A DNA stretch of 64,000 nucleotides from Sphingomonas pruni NBRC 15498 (lineage in GTDB: Bacteria; Pseudomonadota; Alphaproteobacteria; Sphingomonadales; Sphingomonadaceae), in assembly GCF_001598455.1 (NCBI RefSeq), contig NZ_BCYZ01000011.1:1-64000 (forward strand), written 5' to 3'. Each line of letters opens with the position of its first letter. Within the stretch, counting starts at the first letter, position 1. The notes beneath the pieces were generated by a model. That model was not told where the DNA came from and did not search any database. It saw nothing but the letters and a program-made list of their open reading frames with translations. The position numbers and the translations under genes were made by a program. Below, piece by piece: positions 28,701-36,127 of the stretch.

Positions 28701-30139
28701 CCATCGAGCGCGTTCGCGACGCCCAGCGACTGGCCGACCGGTTGCGGCTGCGGCGCGCAGAATCGGTTGCTCACCAGGTTCATGAAGTGATCCCAGTCCC
28801 AGGCGCCATCGGGGCAGGAGCCGTGGCTGGTATGGGGATCGGCTTCGCGATGGCCGATGATCGTCGTGCGATCCGGAGTCAGCCCGTATTTGTCGCACAG
28901 ATAGGTAACGAGCGCCGCGGACTCGCAATATTGCGTGTCGGTCGGCGGCGTATAGGGATAACATTGCTGGCCGCCGCCCGGTTTCGGGTAGCAGGCGCCG
29001 CCTTGCTTGATCGCGACATGCTCGATGCCGATACTGCGGCGGTTGGCGCCTTTCGCGTGCCAGGCGGTGTCGGCCTCATTGACGAACTGGACGATCTCGC
29101 CGTCCTGGCCGACCAGATAATGCGCGCTGGCCTGCGCGCCCGCCGCGGTGAAGGTGTTGACCGTGCTCGACGTCGTCGGCGCGTCGGTGATGTGGATGAC
29201 GATACGGTCGATCGTCGTGCCGTTGCGCCCCGCGGTGAAGGCCGGCGACGGAGCGATGCGCGAGACGCCGCTATAATCGGCGGTGGTCAGCGCCAGCGCG
29301 CTCGCCTGCGCTTCCGGCGGCGATGCGGAATCGTCGCTATAGGGTGCAGCATCGATCCCCATATTCTCCGGATCCACGTCGAAAGCCCGTCCGAAGGCGA
29401 GACCCGCCGCGGTGGCGGCCGGCGCGGTGGTAGTCGAGGGTGGGGTCGTGGGGGCAGGTGCGATCGTACTTGGCGTCGGCGCGGTGGCGCTCGGCGTCGC
29501 CGTGGCAGGGCTCTGGCCGTCGGCCTTGAGCGGAGGAAGCGGCCCAAAGCCGTCATCATAAGGTACATCGGCGGGCGATGGCGGGGCAGCCGAAGGCGAC
29601 GACGCACCGCCGCTGGCGGCCGGCGCGGGCTGCCCGACAGCGGGCGCGGGCGCGGCCGGCGTCGTCCCCGGCTGGGCGCGGTCACCGGCCCATTCGGCGA
29701 CGGACGCGGGTCCAGCGATATAGGCGCCGCTGACTCGCGTCGGGAACATCCGAACGCGCCGCAACGCCCGGTCGCTCAACTCTCCAAGCGAGATGTACGG
29801 GCTCGACGCTGTGGGCATCACGTCGACCGTCCAATCGGTCGCGGTCGGCGGCGTCGCCGTGGCAAGCCCGAACCACAATTTGTCGGCGGAGATGAACCGC
29901 GCCAGCACTTCGGGCGGCACGACATAGACCGCTTCGCCGCGCGACAGCGACAATATCCCGTGCTCGCGGCTGGTGTAGAAAGTGGATGGCGTCCGCCCCT
30001 CCTTCTGGGTGAAATATTTCAGGTCGGTCGCCAGCACGACTTCGGCGACGCGTGGCGGGCTGTCGGTCCAGATGGTGAAGCTGAGCATCGGGAACCGGTC
30101 GGTCACCTTCAGGCTTCTGGGGCGGAGTTGCGCTGCCAT
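25724..30139 (-). CDS. Giant N-acetylmuramoyl-L-alanine amidase plus papain-like cysteine protease
   Basis: A 1471-residue multidomain protein; ATG at 30139 with AGAGGT eight bases before. Residues 1-130 form an unrecognised domain (SRGEAVYVVPPEVLARF). A long Ala/Pro/Thr-rich linker follows. Residues about 305-455 are a PGRP/amidase_2 domain: IDRIVIHITDAP, GIEHVAI and READPHTSHGSCPDGAWD supply zinc ligands. A long beta-rich middle region is unassigned. Residues about 1080-1200 are a papain-like (C39_2/C70-type) protease with Cys in TDNSCWATAAAMV, His in GIHAIVVTGM and Asp in ITDPWD. No signal peptide is visible, so delivery to peptidoglycan needs lysis or a dedicated route. First large product of the sigma-54 operon. 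Confidence 0.8.
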   Translation of the reverse strand: MAAQLRPRSLKVTDRFPMLSFTIWTDSPPRVAEVVLATDLKYFTQKEGRTPSTFYTSREHGILSLSRGEAVYVVPPEVLARFISADKLWFGLATATPPTATDWTVDVMPTASSPYISLGELSDRALRRVRMFPTRVSGAYIAGPASVAEWAGDRAQPGTTPAAPAPAVGQPAPAASGGASSPSAAPPSPADVPYDDGFGPLPPLKADGQSPATATPSATAPTPSTIAPAPTTPPSTTTAPAATAAGLAFGRAFDVDPENMGIDAAPYSDDSASPPEAQASALALTTADYSGVSRIAPSPAFTAGRNGTTIDRIVIHITDAPTTSSTVNTFTAAGAQASAHYLVGQDGEIVQFVNEADTAWHAKGANRRSIGIEHVAIKQGGACYPKPGGGQQCYPYTPPTDTQYCESAALVTYLCDKYGLTPDRTTIIGHREADPHTSHGSCPDGAWDWDHFMNLVSNRFCAPQPQPVGQSLGVANALDGGGSTIEIKYRAFIPSPLIKGPMSDYDLGSHLIGGEDFGGDNRGFSYDQGTSRAEITATLTLGADSGISNLRTVDRHWGESTAYDSTYTYHVDGKPDWWMDKVAGGPGPSRRARLAVSDSNLRIYQGASTTSRSVLAMTSQSSVVSIEMAGALPLITSPDIDSDIAIYLKQGANGPEVMIVGDHDGFPAHELYINRQLVYSYDPVANGKGPDSLMAPTDQDISTSWIPIQPLPAAAAQSLGTRARPVAARASGRKAQLSHAMAGSSLVFADVPGPWHTVDYKRVKLTAVAWDTAPDQPVAFVFFGHPNVDFDGSPTAYHPDDTGDDNLANAVSDDGRWVGVVAMTPSDPQVANGNALLDQRPEREKKGRYPVIQQAKNGDPSPGYYVSQTARAADASQPAYAQRRYFDASRVPYGALSGKLRDQGMALGDFGLAIRHDQALQSPFYFVDSGGAQSSALGEGSQKVGTNLGGSGRGSRFNNNFPVSFIVFPQSAADQSGALDETAIGASVSAQLAQLATASNARDLALLMAANEAAPGGTPAGKAGLDAYAADPSRALPTNFGTVCAGLRAFGFALPDPAAAQSYGSARALDADDWSINWDEVYPIPQPTDNSCWATAAAMVIGWRDRQSVSPELIAQCHNLTSSLTSGLAPGDKRAFANAIGLTVEPNACYTPEGFRAVLEANGPIWVTADVPGIHAIVVTGMYRKDGAYYVRITDPWDRVVGTPGAPGNYADTHQTGSQYIMTYDAFTTEFEAAGNIDRIQLLHSGGTFGHTINRGSATGAGYAFSLAATPPRRAAARTHALADPSAGECGLGVGTALTRQASSKNGRNYDLAQLAGMVLPDNALAGGAGTPAMPGERVVLDDWPYIEGPSGRTQAGVAIDWKFQNGAVGDIAITPTEGQVLDGWSATVRADICRNGSTPERGGLKVRVTTTFSRSGEEDQVAVSEVTLSGDGRQQTRHGADRAPAEPVASSAPAPTPAPAPVPQQQLQPA

Positions 30140-30143
30140 GATT

Positions 30144-30539
30144 CTACCTCTCGTCACGATTTGGGTGCGCGCGGCCGTCGGCGGCGGTGCGCTTGCGGCG
30201 CGCGTTGATCGCGCGCCGTTCAAATTCTTGCGGGTTGATGATCGACAGGTCGCCGTCGAGTTCGGCAATGTCGGGGATGTCGTGGTGCGCGCGTTCGAAT
30301 TGCGCGATCGACTGGTTGAGCAAGGTCGCCAGCAGCTTGGCATGAACCGGGCTGACCGCGATCCGGCTCATCAGCTGGATGTCGCCCGATTGCGGCTCGA
30401 CCTGCCCGGCATCGAGCAGGAACTCGAACGCATTGTGCCCGACTTCGAAATAATTCGCATAGCAGGCGAGCGGCGGCCGGTCGTGGCGCGATAGGGCGCC
30501 TGCCGGATAACGGTCGGGTTCAAGGTCGGCTGCTTTCAC
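30144..30539 (-). CDS. DUF3467 domain protein, first gene of the operon
   Basis: A DUF3467 protein: CYANYFEVGHNAFEFLLDAG followed by ISRIAV-like VSPVHAKLLATLLNQSI. The frame stays open to a TTG at 30587 and contains an ATG at 30569, but a sigma-54 promoter ends at 30571 and would start RNA near 30560. The first usable start is then the GTG at 30539, preceded by AGAGG, giving about 131 residues. The basic tail (RRAINARRKRTAADGRAHPN) is likely disordered. Family function is unknown. Its stop is four bases before the amidase start. Confidence 0.75.
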   Translation of the reverse strand: MKAADLEPDRYPAGALSRHDRPPLACYANYFEVGHNAFEFLLDAGQVEPQSGDIQLMSRIAVSPVHAKLLATLLNQSIAQFERAHHDIPDIAELDGDLSIINPQEFERRAINARRKRTAADGRAHPNRDER

Positions 30540-30570
30540 GGGACCTCTCGCGTTGCGATGAGGATCCATC

Positions 30571-30586
30571 AGCAAGGCGCGGGCCA
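30571..30586 (-). promoter_or_regulatory. Sigma-54 promoter of the 12-gene operon
   Basis: On the minus strand the sequence is TGGCCCG, four bases, TTGCT, matching the sigma-54 consensus (TGGCACG-N4-TTGCW) with one mismatch and exact -24 GG / -12 GC spacing. Transcription would begin near 30560, 21 bases before the GTG of the DUF3467 gene. The adjacent gene encodes a sigma-54 activator, so the match is unlikely to be chance. Confidence 0.75.
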
Positions 30587-30661
30587 AATCGGCCGAGCGG
30601 CGCTATCGGTCTATTTTACAGGGATTTTCTCGGCGGCCTGGCAGACCAAGCTCCCATTTCG

Positions 30662-30699
30662 GGTGTCGCATGTTACACCTTGGGTGTCACCGAGTGACA
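30662..30699. promoter_or_regulatory. Tandem palindromic activator sites upstream of the sigma-54 promoter
   Basis: Two palindromes: GGTGTCGCATGTTACACC (30662-30679, form GGTGT-NN-CATG-NN-ACACC) and TGTCACCGAGTGACA (30685-30699, six-base arms, three-base centre). They lie about 100-140 bases before the inferred RNA start, the usual distance for enhancer sites of sigma-54 activators, and overlap the 3' end of the activator gene. Confidence 0.6.
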
Positions 30700-31673
30700 T
30701 CGTCGGAATCGGCGTCCGGGGCGGGATCGAGATCGTATTTGGCGAGCTTGCGGTACAGCGTCATGCGCGACCAATTCATTTGCCGCGCCGCCTCGACCTT
30801 GTTCCAGTTGGTTTGGCGCAGCACGTTGACCAGCCGATCGCGCTCGGGCTCGCCGGCCGAGCGGTTCTGTTCGAACAGCCGGCGGAAGGCGGGCGGCAGA
30901 TCGCCGACTCCGACCGCGCGACCGTCGGGCGGATCGATGAACAACGCCTCGACCATGTTGCGCAATTCGCGGACGTTGCCCGGCCAGTCATAGCGTCGCA
31001 TGCGATCGAGCAAGGCTGTGTCGGGTCGCCCTACGTGCAGCGAGCGGCGGCGGTTCTGCTCAGCGATGAACTGATCGACGATCGGGCCGATGTCCTCGGG
31101 CCGCGCGCGCAGCGGCGGCATTTCGATCCGCGCGACGTTGAGCCGATAGAACAGGTCGGCGCGGAAGCGGCGCTCGGCGACGAGTTCCTCCAGTCGCTCG
31201 TTGCTCGCCGCGATGATCCGCACGTCGACCGCCTGGCGGCGCAGCGAGCCGACCGGGATGACGGTGCGGTCTTCCAGCACGCGCAGCAGCTTGGCCTGCG
31301 CGGGCGGCGTCATCTCGCCGACCTCATCGAGAAACAGGGTACCTCCGTCGGCCTGGACGAAACGGCCCGGGAAGCTGGACTGCGCGCCGGTAAAGGCGCC
31401 GCGTTCGTGGCCGAACATCTCGGATTCGAACAGGCTGTCGGGGATCGCCGCGCAATTGACCGCGACGAACGGTCGCGCCGCGCGCGGGCCCAGCCGATGC
31501 ACTGCGCTGGCCACGCGCTCCTTGCCGGTGCCCGTCTCGCCAGTCACCAACACGGTGGCGTCGCTCAACGCAACCTTGGCGAGATAGCCGCGCAATTGGG
31601 AGATCGCCGCGCTCGCGCCGAACAGGCCATCCCGCGCCGCAATGTTCCCCCCTTGGTTCAAGACGAGCCCCAT
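30687..31673 (-). CDS. Sigma-54-dependent transcriptional activator without receiver domain
   Basis: A 328-residue AAA+ enhancer-binding protein. Walker A is GETGTGKE (about 45-52), the sigma-54 contact loop is GAFTGA (about 92-97) and Walker B is [13 protein letters not shown] Fis-type helix-turn-helix closes the protein ([20 protein letters not shown]). Only about 18 residues precede the AAA+ domain, so there is no receiver, GAF or PAS sensor, as in PspF. Activity must be set by expression level or by a partner protein. It most likely drives the adjacent operon. Confidence 0.92.
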   Translation of the reverse strand: MGLVLNQGGNIAARDGLFGASAAISQLRGYLAKVALSDATVLVTGETGTGKERVASAVHRLGPRAARPFVAVNCAAIPDSLFESEMFGHERGAFTGAQSSFPGRFVQADGGTLFLDEVGEMTPPAQAKLLRVLEDRTVIPVGSLRRQAVDVRIIAASNERLEELVAERRFRADLFYRLNVARIEMPPLRARPEDIGPIVDQFIAEQNRRRSLHVGRPDTALLDRMRRYDWPGNVRELRNMVEALFIDPPDGRAVGVGDLPPAFRRLFEQNRSAGEPERDRLVNVLRQTNWNKVEAARQMNWSRMTLYRKLAKYDLDPAPDADSDDVTR

Positions 31674-31806
31674 CGTTCGGCCCGCGCGCTCCCGAACGCG
31701 GCCGTTCCAGCGAAAGCTGCCCTACCGACAGGTAAACCTGCGGCGTCGGGTTCTTCCAATGTACGTGACGATCGGCGTTTTCGCCCTGACAGTCGTGTCT
31801 GCGACC

Positions 31807-31826
31807 TGTCGTTGCATGTTACGGCA
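31807..31826. promoter_or_regulatory. Third activator-like palindrome, upstream of the activator gene
   Basis: TGTCGTTGCATGTTACGGCA fits TG-N-CGT-NN-CATG-NN-ACG-N-CA. Its core GTTGCATGTTAC matches the core GTCGCATGTTAC of the site at 30662-30679 in 11 of 12 bases. It lies about 135-155 bases before the activator start codon and downstream of its candidate promoter, consistent with autoregulation. Confidence 0.5.
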
Positions 31827-31900
31827 AGGTTCGCTGAGTCGACAAATCAAATCCGTCCCGAAACGGACGGTTCACCGACACAAAAACCCGGCCTATCTCA

Positions 31901-31929
31901 ATATTATGCTTACAGGCGGAGCAAGCAAT
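31901..31929 (-). promoter_or_regulatory. Candidate promoter of the sigma-54 activator gene
   Basis: On the minus strand TTGCTT (31924-31929) and TAATAT (31901-31906) are 17 bases apart. Each box matches the housekeeping consensus only partly. The predicted RNA would have a leader of about 220 bases containing the palindrome at 31807-31826. Confidence 0.35.
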
Positions 31930-32084
31930 CGCGCAGCAGCACCCACTGCAAAGGGCAAGTACCGACGCCCGCGCGATCCCGATACCGCCCTTGTCGTTGA
32001 CCGTGAGTCCGATCGACAATGGTGCCGCTCGCCGGCGCCAGACGCGACCGGCGGTCGAGCGTCCGATCGGTCACGTCCAATTCG

Positions 32085-32711
32085 TCAGGCGAGCGCCGCC
32101 ACGAAGGCGCGGGCATTGGCGCCGACCGCATCGGCGCTCAGCCCCGGCTTGTACAGCGCGGAGCCGAGACCGAAACCGGCCGCCCCCGCCTCGCGCCATG
32201 GACCCATGCCGTCCGGCACAATGCCGCCGACCGGCAGCACCCGCGTCTCTCGCGGCAGAATCGCGCGCATCGCTTTGAGCACTGCTGGGCTGGCTGCCTC
32301 GGCCGGGAACAGCTTGAGCGCCGTGGCTCCCGCATCGAGCGCGGCCAAGGCTTCAGTCGGCGTGGCGATACCGGGCAAGGACACCATCCCCGCCGCGACA
32401 CTGGCGCGGATGACGTCCGCGTTCATGTTGGGTGAAATCACCATGCGGCCGCCAGCCTCGCGGACGCTGTCGACCTGGGCGGGGGTGAGGACAGTCCCCG
32501 CCCCGATCATCGCGCGGTCGCCGATCGCCGCCACCAGCCGTGCGACGCTGTCGAGCGGATCGGGCGAATTCATGGGCACTTCGATCAGTGTGAAGCCGGC
32601 CGCGACCAGTTGCTCGCCGATCGCGACCACTTCATCGGGCCGCACGCCGCGCAGGATGGCAACCAGCGGGCAGGCGGCAAAGGCGGCATCGAAGGCGGCA
32701 ATATCGGTCAC
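32085..32711 (-). CDS. dgoA: 2-dehydro-3-deoxy-6-phosphogalactonate aldolase
   Basis: Class I aldolase (KDPG/KDPGal family), 208 residues: splits 2-keto-3-deoxy-6-phosphogalactonate into pyruvate and glyceraldehyde 3-phosphate in the De Ley-Doudoroff pathway. Seen are LVAILRGVRPDE, the catalytic Glu in TLIEVPMNSPDP, GAGTVLTP and the Schiff-base Lys in ATALKLFPAE. The MNSPDP motif points to the galactose-type enzyme rather than the gluconate-type, and the kinase gene it overlaps by four bases supports this. Confidence 0.9.
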   Translation of the reverse strand: MTDIAAFDAAFAACPLVAILRGVRPDEVVAIGEQLVAAGFTLIEVPMNSPDPLDSVARLVAAIGDRAMIGAGTVLTPAQVDSVREAGGRMVISPNMNADVIRASVAAGMVSLPGIATPTEALAALDAGATALKLFPAEAASPAVLKAMRAILPRETRVLPVGGIVPDGMGPWREAGAAGFGLGSALYKPGLSADAVGANARAFVAALA

Positions 32712-33577
32712 GATAGAAAGGCTCCCAATCTGGTGATGCCGGCGACGAAGGCGGCATGGCTGTCGACGATCATCGCGGCGCGACCATTGGCCTTGACCGC
32801 CGCGGCGTACAGGCCGCCGAGCATCAGGTCAGCAATGATATAGGCGGTGTCGAACGAGTGTTCCGCGACACGCGCGGCGACGTCCGCGCCGATGATCAGA
32901 CCGCTGGCGAAAGGAGCGGCGTCGGCATCGTCGCGTAGGCCGAGCAGTTTCGCTGCGCGGATGCCGAACAGCGAGGCGGTCAGGTCGCGTTTCGCTCCCG
33001 CACGTGCGCCCTCGAGAAAGGCGTCGCCGAGCACGACCTCGGCGCCGAGTTGCGCCGCCAGGATGCCATGCGATCGCACCAGCCCGAACAGTTCGCCGGT
33101 CATCGCGGTGGTGAAGCACGCAATCCGCCCGCTGGCCATCTCCACCCATTTGCAGTGCGTGCCCGGCTGGACGAGCATCGCATCCGCCGGCGCCAGCCCG
33201 CCGGCGACGGCACCGAGCAATTGCACTTCTTCGCCGCGCATCACATCGCCACGCTTGCCGTCGACGAACGACACGCCCGGGACGATCGCGGTGCGCGCAT
33301 CGATCCGCAACAGATTGGCGCCAAGGTCCTCGATCCCGGCCGGCGCCGCTATGTACGCCGCCTCTCGCCAGCCGATCGTCGATCCGACCATGCCCGCCAT
33401 CAGCACCGGCAGGTCGCCGAACCGCGCACGGATCGCGGCGAGCTCACCGGCGAAGTCGCTCACCGCGGTGACGCCGAGCGCATCGCGCTCGGTCGCCACC
33501 ACCGCGCCGTCCTCGATGCGATAGACGCGCCGGTTGGTCGTGCCCCAGTCGATCGCGAGGAATGGACGCGCGCTCAT
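32708..33577 (-). CDS. dgoK: 2-dehydro-3-deoxygalactonokinase
   Basis: Phosphorylates 2-keto-3-deoxygalactonate at C6 with ATP. An actin-fold sugar kinase of 289 residues beginning FLAIDWGTTNRRVYRIEDG; further family motifs are LMAGMVGSTIGW and VQPGTHCKWVEM. The ATG at 33577 is four bases from the upstream symporter stop; an open frame seven codons longer is less likely. It overlaps the aldolase gene by four bases. Confidence 0.92.
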   Translation of the reverse strand: MSARPFLAIDWGTTNRRVYRIEDGAVVATERDALGVTAVSDFAGELAAIRARFGDLPVLMAGMVGSTIGWREAAYIAAPAGIEDLGANLLRIDARTAIVPGVSFVDGKRGDVMRGEEVQLLGAVAGGLAPADAMLVQPGTHCKWVEMASGRIACFTTAMTGELFGLVRSHGILAAQLGAEVVLGDAFLEGARAGAKRDLTASLFGIRAAKLLGLRDDADAAPFASGLIIGADVAARVAEHSFDTAYIIADLMLGGLYAAAVKANGRAAMIVDSHAAFVAGITRLGAFLS

Positions 33578-33581
33578 GCGC

Positions 33582-35201
33582 TCACCACCAGGTCGCATAG
33601 AGTGCGATGAGGATCAGCACGATCAGGCCGGCGGCGATGTTGAACCCGGCCGTCGTTCGGAACGAAACACCGCGCATGGTGATCAGATTGCTCTCCGCGC
33701 GGGCTGGGCGCAGCAGCGATACAATTACCGCCAGCGCCAGCGCGACGAAAAAGACGATCGACATGCGGTTGATGAACGGGATCGCGTTCAGCGCCGCCGA
33801 TCCGCCCCAGCTGGCCGGGAACCAGAAGATGAAGCTGACCACGACCGACGCGATCGCGCCGACCAGCGCCCCCATCTCGGTCGCGCGCGGCCAGAACAGG
33901 CCGAGCAGGAAAATCACCGTGATGCCCGGGGTCACGAAGCCCGAAAATTCCTGGATATATTGGAACGCCTGGTCGAGGCTGCCGAGCAACGGACGCGCGG
34001 TCAGCATCGCGATAATGATCGCCGCGATCGCCGCCACCCGGCCGACCAGCACCAAATGCTTCTCATGCTCGATCGATCCGGCTGCGTTCTCCGCCCGCGT
34101 CTGCACACCTTTCCTCTTGGCGTAAATGTCGAGCGTGAAGATCGTCGCGATCGAATTGATCTTGGACGCGGTCGAGGCGATGATCGCTGCGATCAGCGCC
34201 GCGAAGACCAGGCCGAGCAGGCCGGTCGGCAACAACCGCATCATCGTCGGATAGGCCTGGTCGGGCTTCGCCAGGCCCGGCGCCAGAACCACGGCGGCGA
34301 TCCCCGGCAGCACGATGATCACCGGCATCAGCAATTTGAGGAACCCGGCGAACACCACGCCACGTTGCGCCTCCGACAAGCTCTTCGCCGCCAGCGCACG
34401 TTGGATGATATATTGGTTGAACCCCCAATAGCTGAGGTTCGCGATCCACATTCCGCCGACCAGCACGGCGATGCCGGGCAGGTCCTTGTAATGCGGATTG
34501 TCGGGCGACAGGATCATGTCGAAATGGTCGGGCACGCGCCGCGTCAGCTCGGTGAAGCCGGCGATGACCCCCGCGTCGCCACCGATCTTGCCGAGCGTCA
34601 GATATGCGATCACCAGTCCGCCGAGCACGAGCAGCGTGACCTGGACGATATCGGTCAGCGCCACCGCCTTGAGTCCGCCGCGCAGCTGATAGAGCAAGGC
34701 GAAGGCGCCGAGCCCGACCAGGGCGACATCCTGGTTGAGGCCGGTCACTTGCGTCACCGCGATCGAGCCCAGCCAAATGATGGAGGTCAGGTTCACGAAC
34801 ACGTAGAGGATCAGCCAGAACACCGCCATCACGGTGCGGATGGTCGGGCCGAAACGCTGTTCGAGGAACTGCGGCATCGTGTAGATCTTGTTGGCGAGGA
34901 AGATCGGCAGGAACCATTTGCCGACGATCAGCAGGGTCGCGGCCGCCATCCATTCGTAGGACGCGATGGCGAGACCGATCGCATAGCCGGACCCCGACAT
35001 GCCGACGATCTGCTCGGCCGAGATGTTGGCCGCGATCAGCGACGCGCCGATCGCCCACCAGGGAAGGTTCTTGGACGCCAGGAAATAGTCCGACGAGTCC
35101 TTGGTATGCCCTGCCTTTTCGCGGCTGACCCATTGGGCAAGGCCGAAGATACAGACGAAATAGATCAGGACGACCGCTATATCGATGGTGGCGAGCTGCA
35201 T
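33582..35201 (-). CDS. Sodium/solute symporter (SSS family), probably sugar
   Basis: Inner-membrane SGLT-type symporter of 539 residues with about 14 predicted helices. Typical signatures are SDYFLASKNLPWWAIGASL near the N terminus, SAEQIVGMSGSGYAIG, and GLVFAALIAAIIASTASKIN for the sodium-binding region. The ATG at 35201 follows a G-rich Shine-Dalgarno stretch and matches the family N terminus; the longer frame does not. First gene of the galactonate operon, so galactose or galactonate is the likely substrate. Confidence 0.9.
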   Translation of the reverse strand: MQLATIDIAVVLIYFVCIFGLAQWVSREKAGHTKDSSDYFLASKNLPWWAIGASLIAANISAEQIVGMSGSGYAIGLAIASYEWMAAATLLIVGKWFLPIFLANKIYTMPQFLEQRFGPTIRTVMAVFWLILYVFVNLTSIIWLGSIAVTQVTGLNQDVALVGLGAFALLYQLRGGLKAVALTDIVQVTLLVLGGLVIAYLTLGKIGGDAGVIAGFTELTRRVPDHFDMILSPDNPHYKDLPGIAVLVGGMWIANLSYWGFNQYIIQRALAAKSLSEAQRGVVFAGFLKLLMPVIIVLPGIAAVVLAPGLAKPDQAYPTMMRLLPTGLLGLVFAALIAAIIASTASKINSIATIFTLDIYAKRKGVQTRAENAAGSIEHEKHLVLVGRVAAIAAIIIAMLTARPLLGSLDQAFQYIQEFSGFVTPGITVIFLLGLFWPRATEMGALVGAIASVVVSFIFWFPASWGGSAALNAIPFINRMSIVFFVALALAVIVSLLRPARAESNLITMRGVSFRTTAGFNIAAGLIVLILIALYATWW

Positions 35202-35257
35202 TCGCTTCCCTTCCCCTCCGGCCCACCGCTCGCTATGCCAGATTATGCGCTCGGCCA

Positions 35258-35263
35258 ATTATA
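35258..35263 (-). promoter_or_regulatory. -10 box of the symporter-dgoK-dgoA operon
   Basis: A perfect TATAAT is read on the minus strand inside an AT-rich island between the symporter and its divergent regulator. The -35 region (CGGCTG) is poor, as expected if an activator or repressor acts here. RNA would start about 50 bases before the symporter ATG. Confidence 0.45.
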
Positions 35264-35304
35264 TGATCTATGGTATCTAACAGCCGATTGGGAGCACGCA
35301 AGCG

Positions 35305-36024
35305 ATGTCGACCGATCCCGATGAAGTTCGTACCTCGCTCGGGCGCAACCTGACCTATGGATTGCTCGACGCGCTAGGCAAATCGATCGTCACCGGCGGC
35401 TATGACGGCAAAGTCTTCCCGACCGAGGCCGCATTGTCAAAGCAGCATGGTGTCAGCCGGTCGGTCACGCGCGAGGCAGTCAAGATGCTGACCGCGAAAG
35501 GTCTGCTCAGCGCGCGCCCGCGCCAAGGCACGATCATCGAGCCGGCGAGTTCGTGGAACCTGTTCGACCCCGATGTGCTGCGCTGGCTGCTCGATCGCAA
35601 ATTCTCGATCGAGCTGCTGCGCAATTTCAGCGAGCTGCGTAGCGCGATCGAGCCCTCGGCGGCGGCGTTGGCGGCAACCGCCGCGGACCGGGCCGGGCTT
35701 CAGCTGATCCGGGCGGGATTCGAACGCATGAAAGCGGCGGAAGCGGGTGAGGACGACGCCCTCGAGGCCGACATCGCCTTTCACCTCGCGATCCTGCGCG
35801 CCTCGGCCAATCCGTTCTTCGCCCAGTTCCGCGACGTCGTCGCGACCGCGCTGCGGACCTCGATCCGCTTCACCAACCGTATCCAGGGCCGCACCGCCGA
35901 TCTGGCGGCGCACCGCGCGGTGATGGTCGCGATCGAGGGACGCAAGCCCGAGGCCGCACGCAAGGCGATGGGCAAGATCATCGCCGAGGTCATGGCGCTG
36001 ATCGCCAATCCGCCGGCGGCGTGA
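35305..36024 (+). CDS. FadR/GntR-family (FCD domain) transcriptional regulator
   Basis: A 239-residue regulator. The winged helix-turn-helix lies in residues 20-75 (FPTEAALSKQHGVSRSVTRE; GLLSARPRQGTIIE) and the FCD ligand domain follows (ELRSAIEPSAAALAA; DDALEADIAFHLAILRASAN; HRAVMVAIEGRKPEAA). It diverges from the galactonate operon with about 100 bases between starts, so it probably controls that operon in response to galactonate or a keto-deoxy acid, like DgoR of enterobacteria. Confidence 0.9.
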   Translation: MSTDPDEVRTSLGRNLTYGLLDALGKSIVTGGYDGKVFPTEAALSKQHGVSRSVTREAVKMLTAKGLLSARPRQGTIIEPASSWNLFDPDVLRWLLDRKFSIELLRNFSELRSAIEPSAAALAATAADRAGLQLIRAGFERMKAAEAGEDDALEADIAFHLAILRASANPFFAQFRDVVATALRTSIRFTNRIQGRTADLAAHRAVMVAIEGRKPEAARKAMGKIIAEVMALIANPPAA

Positions 36025-36127
36025 ATATTCGGGACATCTCGACAATTGGGCCGGTCCTCACTTCGCCGGACCTATCCCGCGCGACTGCGAAGAGCTGGGA
36101 AAAGCGGTTCCTGGTCGGGAGCTCCGA

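Larger units (their letters stand above)
31674..32084. other. 411-base intergenic region without a gene
   Basis: No credible coding sequence was seen on either strand. It lies upstream of the sigma-54 activator gene and downstream of the KDPGal aldolase gene, both on the minus strand. It contains a candidate sigma-70-type promoter, a palindrome resembling the activator's own site (both listed separately), and a small CCGTCC/GGACGG hairpin near 31852-31869. Confidence 0.6.

Noticed and set aside
27230-30208. 992-residue open frame on the plus strand
   Set aside because: Antisense shadow of the amidase-protease gene, which has clear catalytic motifs on the minus strand.
13898-30539. Contractile injection system, type VI secretion system or prophage
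   Set aside because: No sheath, tube, baseplate, ClpV/AAA+ unfoldase, terminase, portal or integrase motifs. The only AAA+ protein is the sigma-54 activator.
35202-35304. FadR-type operator between the symporter and its regulator
   Set aside because: The AT-rich stretch TGGTATCTAACA has a half-site but wrong spacing for TNGTNNNACNA, so I list only the -10 box there.
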